A DNA stretch of 64,000 nucleotides from Compostimonas suwonensis (GCF_002797855.1 NZ_PGFB01000002.1:682001-746000); one strand, 5' to 3'. Numbered from the stretch's first letter, positions 8,492-17,102 are shown. Notes: generated by a model not told the origin, from the letters alone. Translations and numbers: made by a program.

Positions 8492-9555
8492 CAGAGCCCG
8501 AGGTCGCCGATGATCTTCTTGTACCGGTCGTAGTCGGTCTGGAGGGTCTCACCGAGCTCTGACGAGTCCTTGTACTGAACGATCGCCGAGTTCGCCTCGG
8601 CCCAGGTTGTGAAGGAGTCGCTCTCGATCGCGGCTTTCAGGGCATCCTGCAGCGTCTCGGTGACGTCGGCCGGGGTGTCCTTGGGCAGCAGCACGAAGTA
8701 GTAGTTGTTCTGTGTGTAGGTGACCCCTGCGGTCGTGAAGCTCTCGACGTCGGGTAGCGATGGGATCGGCTTGTCGTTGAACGAGCCGATGATCTTCATG
8801 TCTCCGGATGCCACGTGCTGGGCCACGTCGGCGGGCGAGGAGATGATCGCCTCGATGCTGCCGCCGAGCAGTGCCGGAACGGATTGCGCGAAGCCCTGGA
8901 ACGGCACGGAGGTGATGTCGACCGAGAGCTCCTGGATCATCTCCTGGAGCGCGACGTCGGGCAGGGTTCCGACGCCGCCCGTGCCGACCCGGATCTCGCC
9001 CGGATGGCTCTTCGCGTAGTCGACGAAATCCTGCGGTGTGTCGTACGGCGCCGACGCGCTGACGGCGAGCACCTGGGGGAAGTACAGCAGGCCAGCGACC
9101 GGGGTGTAGTCGTCGGGGCCCTTGTAGGGAACGTCGACGCCTTCGCGCCAGGGTTGGATGGCCATGGCCGCCACCGAGCCGAGGTAGGCCGTGTAGCCGT
9201 CGGGCTTGGCGCCCAGCATGGCGCTCGCGCCGATGACCCCGCCGTCACCGGCCTGGTTCACGACGACGACGCTCTGCCCGAAGTCCTGCGGGATGTCTTT
9301 CGCGACCTCGCGGGCCACGAGATCGAGCGCCCCGCCTGCGGCGAAGCCGACGATGAGCTGCACGGGATGCTGAGGGTAGTTCGAGCCGCCGCTCGCCTCA
9401 CCACCGGAGCCGGTGCTGCTGCAGGCGGCCAGCGCGAGCGCCGCGGCCGCGGCGATTCCGGCGATGGCCGCGTGGCGGATGCGTCTTCTCAGAGTCGCGC
9501 CGGTCTGTGTCATGCGGGCGGGTGCCGTGAGAATCGGTGAAGCGTGATGGTTCAT
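8491..9555 (-). CDS. tctC: Tripartite tricarboxylate transporter substrate-binding lipoprotein
   Basis: 354 residues of the Bug/TctC family. The N-terminus has a basic stretch, a hydrophobic run and a lipobox LALAAC, so it is a membrane-anchored lipoprotein. The mature part begins with YPQHPVQLIVGFAAGGALD, the classic TctC start that forms the carboxylate-binding loop, and contains GKPDGYT-like AKPDGYTAYLG. The start at 9555 is supported by AAGGAG eight bases upstream. It lies 56 bases after the regulator gene and is the first structural gene of the operon. Confidence 0.93.
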   Translation of the reverse strand: MNHHASPILTAPARMTQTGATLRRRIRHAAIAGIAAAAALALAACSSTGSGGEASGGSNYPQHPVQLIVGFAAGGALDLVAREVAKDIPQDFGQSVVVVNQAGDGGVIGASAMLGAKPDGYTAYLGSVAAMAIQPWREGVDVPYKGPDDYTPVAGLLYFPQVLAVSASAPYDTPQDFVDYAKSHPGEIRVGTGGVGTLPDVALQEMIQELSVDITSVPFQGFAQSVPALLGGSIEAIISSPADVAQHVASGDMKIIGSFNDKPIPSLPDVESFTTAGVTYTQNNYYFVLLPKDTPADVTETLQDALKAAIESDSFTTWAEANSAIVQYKDSSELGETLQTDYDRYKKIIGDLGL

Positions 9556-9611
9556 GTCATCTACTCCTTGCTCTGTGGGGGCGGTGCTCCGGGGTGTTCC
9601 GTGGATGATCG

Positions 9612-10433
9612 CTAGCGATCGGTGCGGTTCGAACGGCTCGTCGACGGCACGGTGCCGTGCGTCGAGTAGCCGATCCGTTCGCTTATCTCGCAGGCGGCGT
9701 GGACGACGGCCTCCGCCATGCCTGCGATGGTCTGCGGGGTGAAGCGCGCCTCCGGGCCGGTGACGTTGATGGCGGCGATGACGTCGCCCGCGCGGGACCG
9801 GATGGGAGCGGCGATCGAGACGATTCCGGCGAGACGGTGAGCCCGCGAGACCGCGAAGCCCTTCTCCCGGATGTCGGCGAGCCAGCCGAAGAGCTCGACC
9901 GCGTCCCTGAACTCGATGTCGGGCCAGGGCTGTCCGTTCTGCGGAACGTAGCGGTCGATCTGCTCCTGGGGCAGGAAGGCGAGCATCGCGAGGCTCGGTG
10001 CGCCGAGGTAGAGGGGAACGCGCTTGCCGAGGTCGGAGTAGGTGCGACGGAGCTGGTGATACGACTCGACCTGCACGACCCCGACCCGGGAGTCGCCCTG
10101 GCGCAGGTGCAGCGCGGCGGTCTCCCCCGTGCGATCCCGAAGGGTCGTGAGGTAGGAGAGCGAGATCGACCGCAGGTCGTCGAGCTGGTGGAGGAAGGTC
10201 TCGGAGAGCTGGAGCACCCGCGCCGACAGCTCGTAGCGAGAGCTCTGGCCAGGCCGACGGCGCACGATGCGGTTCGCTTCGAGGATCTGGAGCAGGCGGT
10301 GCGCGGTCGTGCGGTTGATTCCGGCGGCGTTCGCGACCTCGAGCGCGGTGGGATGCGGGTTCGCCATGGAGAAGGCGAAGAGCACGTCGAGGATCTTCGC
10401 GGCGGACGGATTCGATGCTGGCGACTGCTCCAT
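9612..10433 (-). CDS. IclR family transcriptional regulator
   Basis: 273 residues: an N-terminal winged helix (PTALEVANAAGINRTTAHRL as recognition region) and a C-terminal GAF-like effector domain containing GETAALHLRQGDSRV and GIVSIAAPIRSRAGDVIAAI. The GTG at 10442 is part of the ribosome-binding site, so I take the ATG at 10433 (GAGGAG eight bases upstream). The gene sits directly upstream of tctC in the same direction and probably controls the whole 10.4-1.2 kb operon, including itself, through the palindrome over its promoter. Confidence 0.93.
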   Translation of the reverse strand: MEQSPASNPSAAKILDVLFAFSMANPHPTALEVANAAGINRTTAHRLLQILEANRIVRRRPGQSSRYELSARVLQLSETFLHQLDDLRSISLSYLTTLRDRTGETAALHLRQGDSRVGVVQVESYHQLRRTYSDLGKRVPLYLGAPSLAMLAFLPQEQIDRYVPQNGQPWPDIEFRDAVELFGWLADIREKGFAVSRAHRLAGIVSIAAPIRSRAGDVIAAINVTGPEARFTPQTIAGMAEAVVHAACEISERIGYSTHGTVPSTSRSNRTDR

Positions 10434-10464
10434 GACGTTCACTCCTCGAACTCGACGTTCACTG

Positions 10465-10502
10465 GTTGGCCAACTTTAGGAACCGGTGAAGAGGCCTGTC
10501 AA
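10465..10502 (-). promoter_or_regulatory. Promoter and operator of the iclR-tct operon
   Basis: Read on the minus strand, a consensus -35 box TTGACA (10497-10502) is followed after 18 bases by a -10 box TAAAGT (10473-10478). A perfect 10-bp palindrome GTTGGCCAAC (10465-10474) overlaps the -10 box and the likely start point. Position and symmetry fit repression by the IclR protein encoded just downstream; which protein binds is an inference. Confidence 0.65.
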
Positions 10503-10683
10503 GGATGCGGAGCGCTCAATCCGACAGGGCGTTCGTATGCTGAACGGATGGCGAACTCAGCGTGACGCAGACGCGCCGGAGACCCGGTCTCGTACCGGAG
10601 ACGGGCCCCGATCTCAGCCCGCCGAGGCGTCTACGTCGTGCTGCGCTACGTGCCCGACTATCCGCTGACCGCCGCGAGCCCGC

Positions 10684-11222
10684 GTGACAGCCGATGCGAA
10701 CGCCATCACCGCGAGCTCCGAGCCGGTCGACCTTGCAGCGGTCGTGCGGACCGCCCTGGCCGAGAGCACCGGCGAGGCAGCGCAGCATCGGGTGGTCATC
10801 ACGTCGAGACTGGATGCCGCCCCGCCGCCGTCGACACAGCACTGCTGGCGCATCTGGCGGCCAACCTCGTGCAGAACGCCATCCGTCACAACCTCAGCCC
10901 GGGAACGGCGACGATCGCCACGAGCCACGATCCGGTACGCGGCACGGTGACCCTGCGTGTCGAGAACACCGGCGCCGTCTACGAACCGGAGCAGGCCGCG
11001 CGGCTCAGCGAGCCTTTCCTGCGCGGCACCGGGCGCGCCACCCGCCCCGATCAGGCGCGCAGCTACGGCATCGGACTCGCCCTCGTCTCGCGCATCACGG
11101 AGGTGCACCACTGCACCCTCGTCATCGCGGCCCGCGACACGGGCGGGCTCGACATCGTCGTTGTGCTTCCCGACAGCACGAGCACCCGGGCACGGGCGGC
11201 ATCCGGTCACCCAACGCGGTGA
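10684..11222 (+). pseudogene. Decayed sensor histidine kinase fragment (HATPase end)
   Basis: Two adjacent frames together give the C-terminal ATPase domain of a two-component sensor kinase. The first frame (from 10684) reads EPVDLAAVVRTALAE and VVITSRLDAAP, which precede the ATPase in such kinases. After a shift near 10.82-10.84 kb the other frame continues with HLAANLVQNAIRHN (N box), a VENTG box, FLRGTGR and GIGLALVSRI (G2 box), ending at 11222. The sensor, HAMP and phospho-acceptor His parts are missing and there is no response regulator next to it. This is a truncated, frameshifted relic. The stretch 10503-10683 holds nothing else I can recognise. Confidence 0.75.
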
Positions 11223-11273
11223 GCGAGACGGCGACGGACCGGAGCGGCCCGGTGCGGGATATCAGACCGATGC

Positions 11274-12290
11274 TCAGAGAGCGCGAAGACGCGGCGCGAG
11301 GTCGCGCTCGAAGAGCGTGAGGAACCGGCGCTGGTCGTGCCCGGGAGCGTGGAAGACCAGGTGGTTGAATCCCGCGTCGACGTACTGAGCGATCTGAGCG
11401 ACCGTCTTGTCGGGGTCGGCCCCGACGATCCACCGCTTGGCGATCTGCTCGATCGGCAGGGCGTCGGCGGCGCGCTCCATCTCGACGGGATCGGTGATCG
11501 AGTGCTTCTGCTCGGGGCTCAGCGAGAGGGGCGACCAGAACCGCGTGTTCTCGAGCGCGGTCTGCTCGTCCTCCTCATAGGAGAGCTTGATCTCGATCAT
11601 CCGGTCGATGCCCGAGGCGTCCCGGCCGGCGAGCTCGGCGCCCTCGGCGACGGCGGGCAGCAGCTTCTCGGTGTAGAGCTCCATGCCCTTGCCCGAGGTG
11701 CAGATGAAGCCGTCCCCAGCGCGGCCGACGTACTTGGCCACGACGGGCCCGCCCGCCGCGATGTAGATCGGGATGCCGCCCTCCGGCCGGTCGTAGATGC
11801 TCGCGTCATGGGTCGAGTAGTACTCCCCCTCGAAGCTCACCCGGTCGCCGCTCCAGAGAGCGCGCATGACCTCGATCGACTCCCGCAACCGCGCGAACCG
11901 TTCCTTGAACTCGGGCCAGTCCTGCGCGCCCGCACCGCGAAAGCCCGTCGCGATCTCGTTCAGCGCCTCGCCCGTGCCCACCCCGAGCATGATGCGCCCC
12001 GGGTAGAGGCAGCCCAGCGTGGCGAAGGCCTGCGCGATGACGGCGGGGTTGTAGCGGAAGGTCGGGGTCATCACCGAGGTGCCGATGCGTATGCGCTCCG
12101 TGCGCTCGCCGACCGCCGCGATCCAGGCGAGCGAGAACGGCGCGTGGCCGCCCTCGTGCCGCCACGGCTGGAAGTGGTCGCTCACGGCGACGGACTCGAA
12201 CCCGTGCTCCTCGGCGGCCACCGAGATCTCGACGAGCTCTCGGGGATCGAACTGCTCTGCGGAGGCCTTGTAGCCGAGGGTGAGCGTCAT
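11274..12290 (-). CDS. fgd: F420-dependent glucose-6-phosphate dehydrogenase
   Basis: 338 residues, nearly collinear with mycobacterial Fgd1. Matching segments include [75 protein letters not shown] and the C-terminal [16 protein letters not shown]. It belongs to the luciferase-like F420 oxidoreductases and reduces cofactor F420 with glucose 6-phosphate, giving 6-phosphogluconolactone. It overlaps the eamA stop by four bases (ATGA), an unusual partner. Presence of this gene implies the organism makes F420, although no F420 biosynthesis gene lies in the window. Confidence 0.96.
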   Translation of the reverse strand: MTLTLGYKASAEQFDPRELVEISVAAEEHGFESVAVSDHFQPWRHEGGHAPFSLAWIAAVGERTERIRIGTSVMTPTFRYNPAVIAQAFATLGCLYPGRIMLGVGTGEALNEIATGFRGAGAQDWPEFKERFARLRESIEVMRALWSGDRVSFEGEYYSTHDASIYDRPEGGIPIYIAAGGPVVAKYVGRAGDGFICTSGKGMELYTEKLLPAVAEGAELAGRDASGIDRMIEIKLSYEEDEQTALENTRFWSPLSLSPEQKHSITDPVEMERAADALPIEQIAKRWIVGADPDKTVAQIAQYVDAGFNHLVFHAPGHDQRRFLTLFERDLAPRLRAL

Positions 12291-13189
12291 GGGGTGTCCT
12301 TTCTGCCGACTGATCTAGCGTACTTCGGCAGCCTGGCCAGCACGGGCTGCCCGAGCAGGATCCCCAGGAAGACCAGCGCGAGACCGAGCAGCTGCTGCAC
12401 GGTGAGCAGCTCGCCCGCGACCAGGGTTCCGAGCAGCACACCCGTCACGGGGTTGAGCAGGCCGACGAGGCCCACCGTTCCTGCGCTCAGGTGCTTGAGC
12501 CCCGAGAACCAGGCGAGATAGGCGACGGCGGTCGCGACGATCGAGAGGTAACCGAAGCCGAGGAGGGCAGGCGCGTCCAGGGCCGGCGGGGCTCCTTCGA
12601 CCGCGATCGCGACGGGCACGAGCACGACTCCCCCGGCCACGAGCTGCCAGGAGGTGAGCGAGAGCACGTCGACGTCGGAGCTCCACCTCTTGGCGAGGAC
12701 GAAGCCGATCGACGACATCGCCATGGCGGCGACGGAGGCGATCACGCCGATCGGGTCGATGGCGCCGCCGCCCGTGAGGAGCATGGCGCAGACGCCGGCG
12801 ATCCCGAGGCCGGCTCCCGCGAGCGGCAGCACCCGCGGCCGCTCGGAGAGGAGCAGCCAGGCGAAGAGCATCATCACGACGGGCGCGGTCGCCATGATCG
12901 TCGAGGCGATGCTCGTGGGCAGGAGCTGCGCGGCCAGATAGACCAGAGCGAAGAACGCGCCCATGGTGAGGGAACCGAGCACGATCGACTTCCACCACCA
13001 CGAGCCGTGAGGAAGCCGCCTGCGTGCGAGGAGCAGGAGCAGCCCCGCCGGAAGCGCCCTCAGCACCGCGCCGTAGAGCGGATGATCGGCGGGCAGGAAG
13101 TGCAGGGTGACGAAGTAGCTGCTGCCCCACGCGACGGGGGCGATGGCCGTGATCACCGACCATCGCACAGTAGCTTCCATGGAAGCCAC
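12287..13189 (-). CDS. EamA/DMT family transporter
   Basis: 300 residues with ten predicted membrane helices arranged as two EamA repeats; the second starts near [20 protein letters not shown]. The family exports metabolites or drugs; the substrate is unknown. The GTG at 13189 has AGGAAG five bases upstream; the ATG at 13180 has no site of its own, so I prefer the GTG. The gene is divergent from marR with two palindromes between them and is translationally coupled to fgd downstream. Confidence 0.88.
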   Translation of the reverse strand: MASMEATVRWSVITAIAPVAWGSSYFVTLHFLPADHPLYGAVLRALPAGLLLLLARRRLPHGSWWWKSIVLGSLTMGAFFALVYLAAQLLPTSIASTIMATAPVVMMLFAWLLLSERPRVLPLAGAGLGIAGVCAMLLTGGGAIDPIGVIASVAAMAMSSIGFVLAKRWSSDVDVLSLTSWQLVAGGVVLVPVAIAVEGAPPALDAPALLGFGYLSIVATAVAYLAWFSGLKHLSAGTVGLVGLLNPVTGVLLGTLVAGELLTVQQLLGLALVFLGILLGQPVLARLPKYARSVGRKDTP

Positions 13190-13206
13190 TATAGCTTCCT
13201 AGGAAG
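13174..13206. promoter_or_regulatory. Double palindromic operator between eamA and marR
   Basis: Two perfect 12-bp palindromes, CTTCCATGGAAG (13174-13185) and CTTCCTAGGAAG (13195-13206), lie 21 bp apart, which is two helical turns. Each is preceded by TAG, giving a shared half-site TAGCTTCC. They cover the ribosome-binding site and start of eamA and the upstream region of marR. This is the expected layout for a dimeric MarR protein repressing both genes. Confidence 0.75.
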
Positions 13207-13226
13207 ATGATGACTACAGTGCAGGG

Positions 13227-13745
13227 ATGACCGGAGAACTCGATCACGTCGCCCGCATCCAGCAGGAGTGGGCTCGCGAGCGCCCCGACGTGGATGTCGC
13301 CCCGCAGGGCGTCATCGGGCGGCTCCACCGTCTCGCGGGGTTCCTCGACGAGGAGCTCGCGACCGTGTTCCGCGGCCACGGCCTCGGGGAGGGCGACTTC
13401 GACGTGCTCGCGGCGCTCCGTCGTGCCGGTGCCCCCTACGAGCGCACGCCGAGCGAGCTGGCGCAGTTCACGATGGTCACGACCGGCGGCACCACCAAAC
13501 GCATCGACCGGCTCGTGCGCGCGGGCCTCGTCACCCGGCGGCTGAGCGAGAGCGACGGCCGCGGACGCCGCGTGGGGCTCACTCCGGACGGCCTCGAGCT
13601 CATCGACCGGGCCTTCGGGGAGCACATGGCCAACGAGCACCGGCTCCTCGCCGGCCTCGCCCCCGAGCAGGTGGCGCAGCTGGAGTCGCTGCTGACGATC
13701 TGGCTGGCGCGCTTCGAGAGCCCGCTCCGCCCGCCTCAGAGCTGA
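13227..13745 (+). CDS. MarR family transcriptional regulator
   Basis: 172 residues with the MarR winged-helix fold: FRGHGLGEGDFDVLAALR, RTPSELAQFTMVTTGGTTKR (recognition helix) and the wing SDGRGRRVGLTPDGLELIDR. It is divergently transcribed from the EamA transporter gene and probably regulates it and itself through the paired palindromes just upstream. The ribosome-binding site (CAGGG) is short and close to the ATG. Confidence 0.93.
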   Translation: MTGELDHVARIQQEWARERPDVDVAPQGVIGRLHRLAGFLDEELATVFRGHGLGEGDFDVLAALRRAGAPYERTPSELAQFTMVTTGGTTKRIDRLVRAGLVTRRLSESDGRGRRVGLTPDGLELIDRAFGEHMANEHRLLAGLAPEQVAQLESLLTIWLARFESPLRPPQS

Positions 13746-13880
13746 CAGCGCTTTTCTTTCGGTCTCCTGTGAGGGTTCGCAGCACCCTGCTGTACTGTTC
13801 TAGGGCCGGCAGTCGCCGGCAATCAGGGAAGACGTCTCGTTGACCGTTGGGCCCATCCGGCCCGGCCACGATCCCGTCGC

Positions 13881-13903
13881 CTCCTCTGAGTCACTCAGAG
13901 GAG
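13881..13903. promoter_or_regulatory. Palindrome covering the ribosome-binding site of the DUF1611 gene
   Basis: CTCCTCTGAGT (13881-13891) and ACTCAGAGGAG (13893-13903) are perfect inverted copies around one central C. The right arm contains the AGAGGAG ribosome-binding site, four bases before the ATG. As RNA it could form a nine-bp stem with a five-base loop that hides the site; as DNA it is an ideal dimer operator. No regulator gene is adjacent. Confidence 0.65.
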
Positions 13904-13907
13904 CGTT

Positions 13908-15071
13908 ATGCCCCAGTCCATCTCCCCGTCCGATTTCGTCGTGCAGCGCCTCGAACCCGCTCACGACGCCCTCGCCTCCCTCCCGCTCGGCGCCTCGGCC
14001 GTGGTCTACTGCGAAGGCCAGTTCGGCGAGCAGGACGGCAAGACGGCCAACGGCCTCGTGCGGCACTCCGAGAAGTACGAGATCCTCAGCGTCATCGACA
14101 GCCTGCGTGCGGGCGCGGACGCCGGGGCCTTCCTCGACGGCACGCCCAACGGCATCCCCGTCGTCGCCGGTCTCGCCGAGGCCGTCGCCGACGCCGGACG
14201 GGTGCCCGACTACCTCATCTGCGGCGTCGCGCCGGCCGACGGCCTGCTCTCCTCCGCGCAGCGTGTGGTGCTGCTCGACGGCATCGCCCGGGGAATGCAC
14301 ATCATCAACGGGCTGCACGAGTTCTTGAACGACGACGTCGAGTTCGCGGCCGCGAGCCTCCTCGCCGGCGTGACGATCACCGATGTGCGCCGCCCCGCAG
14401 AGAAGAAGGATCTCCACCTCTTCTCCGGCCGCATCTTCGACGTGACCTGCCCGCGGATCGCCGTGCTCGGCACCGACGGCGCGATCGGCAAGCGCACGAC
14501 CGCCACCCTGCTCGTACAGGCCCTCACCGAGCGCGGCATCAAGGCCGTGCTGGTCGGCACCGGGCAGACGACGCTCATCCAGGGCGGCAAGTACGGGGTG
14601 GCGCTCGACGCGCTCGTTCCGCAGTTCTGCTCGGGCGAGGTCGAGCACCAGGTCGTCGCAGCCTTCGAGGGCGAGAACCCCGACATCATCGTCGTCGAAG
14701 GCCAGGGCGCGCTCAGCCACCCCGCCTACCTGACCTCCGCCCACATCCTGCGCGGCAGCAGACCGGCCGGCGTCATCGTGCAGCACGCGCCCAAGCGCCG
14801 GGTGCTGGGCGACTTCCCGATGGTCGCCATGCCCACCGTGGGCAGCGAGATCGCGCTCATCGAGGCGTTCGCCGACACCACGGTCATCGGCATCACCATC
14901 AACCACGAGCAGATGAGCGACGACGAGGTCGGCGCGACGATCGACGAGTACGAGCTCGAGTTCGGCCTGCCCGCCACAGACCCGCTCACCCGTCCCCTCG
15001 ACCGCCTGGTCGACATGGTGCTGCTATCCTTCCCCGCGCTCGAGGCCTCACTCGCCTCGAGCGGACGGTGA
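13908..15071 (+). CDS. DUF1611 family protein (DgcN-like)
   Basis: 387 residues. The N-terminal domain (1-150) contains VVYCEGQFGEQDGKTANGLV and PDYLICGVAPADG. The C-terminal P-loop domain has the nucleotide-binding VLGTDGAIGKRTTAT and VVEGQGALSHPAY. The family includes DgcN, a D-glutamate N-acetyltransferase that works with the epimerase DgcA. Here the stop overlaps the start of an ornithine-racemase-like gene (GTGA) instead of a dgcA. A role in D-amino acid metabolism is therefore likely but the exact reaction is open. Translation starts right after a perfect 23-bp palindrome. Confidence 0.88.
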   Translation: MPQSISPSDFVVQRLEPAHDALASLPLGASAVVYCEGQFGEQDGKTANGLVRHSEKYEILSVIDSLRAGADAGAFLDGTPNGIPVVAGLAEAVADAGRVPDYLICGVAPADGLLSSAQRVVLLDGIARGMHIINGLHEFLNDDVEFAAASLLAGVTITDVRRPAEKKDLHLFSGRIFDVTCPRIAVLGTDGAIGKRTTATLLVQALTERGIKAVLVGTGQTTLIQGGKYGVALDALVPQFCSGEVEHQVVAAFEGENPDIIVVEGQGALSHPAYLTSAHILRGSRPAGVIVQHAPKRRVLGDFPMVAMPTVGSEIALIEAFADTTVIGITINHEQMSDDEVGATIDEYELEFGLPATDPLTRPLDRLVDMVLLSFPALEASLASSGR

Positions 15072-16141
15072 CCGCGCCACGCCTGGAGATCGACCTCGAC
15101 GCGATCGAGCACAACACCCGGATCCTCGTCGACCGGCTGGCCCCCAGGGGCATCCGCGTGACGGGCGTGTCGAAGGCGACCCTGGGCTCCCCCGGCGTCG
15201 CCGCGGCCATGCTGCGCGGCGGAGCCGTCGGCATCGGCGACTCGCGCGTCGAGAACCTCGCACGTCTGCAGGATGCCGGTGTCGCAACCCCGCTCACCCT
15301 CATCCGCTCCCCCATGCTCAGCCAGGTCGAGCACGTCGTGCGCACCGCCCACCGCAGCCTCGAGACCGAGACCGTCGTTCTCGAGGCGCTCTCGGCAGCG
15401 GCCGCGCGCTGGCACATCACCCATGAGGTCGTGCTCATGGTCGAGCTGGGCGACCTGCGCGAGGGGGTGGATGCCGCCGACGTCGTCGAGCTGGCCCGCT
15501 CCGCCTCCCGGCTGCCCGGCCTCGAGCTCGCCGGTCTCGGAACGAACCTGGCCTGCCAGAGCGGCGTGATCCCCGACCAGGAGAAGATGGACGAGCTGTC
15601 CCGTCTGGCGGAGCGGGTCGAGTCGGCCTGCGGAGCACGGCTCTCGATCGTCTCGGGAGGCAACTCGGCCAACCTGGAGTGGGCGCTGAGCACGCCCGAC
15701 GTCGGACGCGTCGACGAGCTGCGGCTCGGCGAGTCGATCCTGCTCGGCACGGAGCCGCTGCAGCGGCGGCCGATCGACGGCCTCGACACCCGCGCCTTCA
15801 CCCTCGTGGCCGAGGTCATCGAGGCGAAGGTCAAGCCCGCGCAGCCGTGGGGCGGGATCGCCCAGGCCGCGTTCGGCGAGCAGGACCTGCGAACGGGCAG
15901 CGGCAGCATCCGCCAGGTCATCCTGGCCCTCGGCCGCCAGGACGTCGACCCGCGCGGGCTCACCCCGCCGCCGGGCATCGGCGTGCTCGGAATGAGCAGC
16001 GACCACCTCGTGCTCGACGTGGGCGATCATGAGGTGTCGGTCGGCGACGAGCTGCGCTTCGAGCTCGACTACAGCGCGCTCGTGCGGGCCGCGACATCCC
16101 CCTTCGTCACTGCGGTCGAACGGGGCGGCTCCGAGGCGTGA
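15068..16141 (+). CDS. PLP-dependent alanine/ornithine racemase family enzyme
   Basis: 357 residues, TIM-barrel plus beta-domain racemase of the clostridial ornithine racemase (Orr) type. Visible motifs: the N-terminal LEIDLDAIEHNTRIL, VTGVSKATLG (the Lys expected to hold PLP), GIGDSRVENLARLQ, VELGDLREGV, IVSGGNSANLEW, LRLGESILLG and GMSSDHLVLDVGD. The start is a GTG at 15068 that overlaps the DUF1611 stop, so the two proteins are made together. The substrate may be ornithine or another amino acid whose D-form is handled by the DUF1611 partner. Confidence 0.9.
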   Translation: MTAPRLEIDLDAIEHNTRILVDRLAPRGIRVTGVSKATLGSPGVAAAMLRGGAVGIGDSRVENLARLQDAGVATPLTLIRSPMLSQVEHVVRTAHRSLETETVVLEALSAAAARWHITHEVVLMVELGDLREGVDAADVVELARSASRLPGLELAGLGTNLACQSGVIPDQEKMDELSRLAERVESACGARLSIVSGGNSANLEWALSTPDVGRVDELRLGESILLGTEPLQRRPIDGLDTRAFTLVAEVIEAKVKPAQPWGGIAQAAFGEQDLRTGSGSIRQVILALGRQDVDPRGLTPPPGIGVLGMSSDHLVLDVGDHEVSVGDELRFELDYSALVRAATSPFVTAVERGGSEA

Positions 16142-16151
16142 CGAGCGTGCG

Positions 16152-16613
16152 TCAGCGGCGCAGGAGGTACGCCTCGATGCGGTCGAAGGCGCCGACCCAG
16201 ACCTGCTGGCCGAAGAAGTCGCGGATCTCGACGGTCGGGAAGCCGCTCTGCACGACGGTCACGAGCGTGCCGCGGTCGTGCGCCTCGAACGTCAGCTCGG
16301 TGCGGGTCGTCATCGCCATGTCGCCCTGAGGGCCGCTGCCCGTCGACTCCGTGACGAGCCGGTGCGGGCGGTCGATCACGAGGAAGGTCTGCGTCTCGCG
16401 GAAGAGGGTGCCGGCGTTCGGGCCCCAGACGGCGGTCTGCGTGCCGCCGACCCGCAGATCGACCTCGATCTCGACGATGCCGGGCTCCTCATCGAGGATC
16501 GAGAACCAGATCCTCTGCTTCTCGGCATCGGTGTAGGCGTCGAAGACCTCCTCGGGTGTCGCCGGGAGCTGTCGGGTCATCCGCAGTCCGATGGCGTCGG
16601 GCTGCTCGCTCAT
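16152..16613 (-). CDS. SRPBCC (AHSA1-like) domain protein
   Basis: 153 residues with the START/AHSA1 fold: RQLPATPEEVFDAYTDAEK at the N-terminus, then GTLFRETQTFLVIDRPHRLV and LTFEAHDRGTLVTVVQSGFP. Such proteins bind hydrophobic ligands or act in stress responses; no substrate can be read from the sequence. AGAGGAT precedes the ATG at 16613. It lies 51 bases after a VOC gene in the same direction, a common pairing, so they may be co-transcribed. Confidence 0.88.
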   Translation of the reverse strand: MSEQPDAIGLRMTRQLPATPEEVFDAYTDAEKQRIWFSILDEEPGIVEIEVDLRVGGTQTAVWGPNAGTLFRETQTFLVIDRPHRLVTESTGSGPQGDMAMTTRTELTFEAHDRGTLVTVVQSGFPTVEIRDFFGQQVWVGAFDRIEAYLLRR

Positions 16614-16664
16614 CGTTCTGATCCTCTCGTGAGTGTGAAGTGGAGAGTGCGATCGATCGGTGGA

Positions 16665-17102
16665 TCAACCGGGCTGGACGATGAGGAAGCGGTTGCCGTC
16701 GGGGTCGCGGAAGAAGAACTGCACGGGAATCGGATCGGGCACGCTGGCCTCACGCGAGACGAGCCCCGTACGGGTGCCGCCCGCCCCCGCGATCGGCTCG
16801 ACCACGACACCACGTGCGCTGAGCGCCGTATGGTCGGCCTCGATGTCGTCGGAGGCGAAGGCGCAGTACGTCTGGTCGCTCGGCACCCGCTCGCCCTCGC
16901 TCGACGGCACGAGCGCGAGCGCGTTCACCGAGCCGGCTGGGGCCACCTCGATCCACCGGCGGCCGCCGCCGTAGACGAAATCGCCGCGCTTCTCGAAGCC
17001 GAGCACGTCGACGTAGAAGCCGAGAGCCCGCTCCTGGTCGGAGACCGGGACGAAGATGGTGCCCACCTGCGTGATGCGGGTCGTTGCCGCGCTGTCGCTC
17101 AT
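16665..17102 (-). CDS. VOC family protein (glyoxalase/bleomycin resistance fold)
   Basis: 145 residues. The N-terminal module contains VPVSDQERALGFYVDVLGFE and the C-terminal module ends with FFFRDPDGNRFLIVQ, the standard VOC signature with the metal-binding Glu position replaced by Asp/Asn neighbours. Substrate unknown. AGGAGAGG lies upstream of the ATG at 17102. Probably co-transcribed with the SRPBCC gene downstream. Confidence 0.9.
   Translation of the reverse strand: MSDSAATTRITQVGTIFVPVSDQERALGFYVDVLGFEKRGDFVYGGGRRWIEVAPAGSVNALALVPSSEGERVPSDQTYCAFASDDIEADHTALSARGVVVEPIAGAGGTRTGLVSREASVPDPIPVQFFFRDPDGNRFLIVQPG

Noticed and set aside
6356-8533. Plus-strand frame of 725 codons opposite tctA and tctB
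   Set aside because: His/Arg/Glu-rich shadow of two membrane proteins; not a gene.
13847-16141. Single 764-residue protein covering the DUF1611 and racemase genes
   Set aside because: The first 400 codons are an out-of-frame shadow of the DUF1611 gene. The racemase starts at the GTG at 15068.
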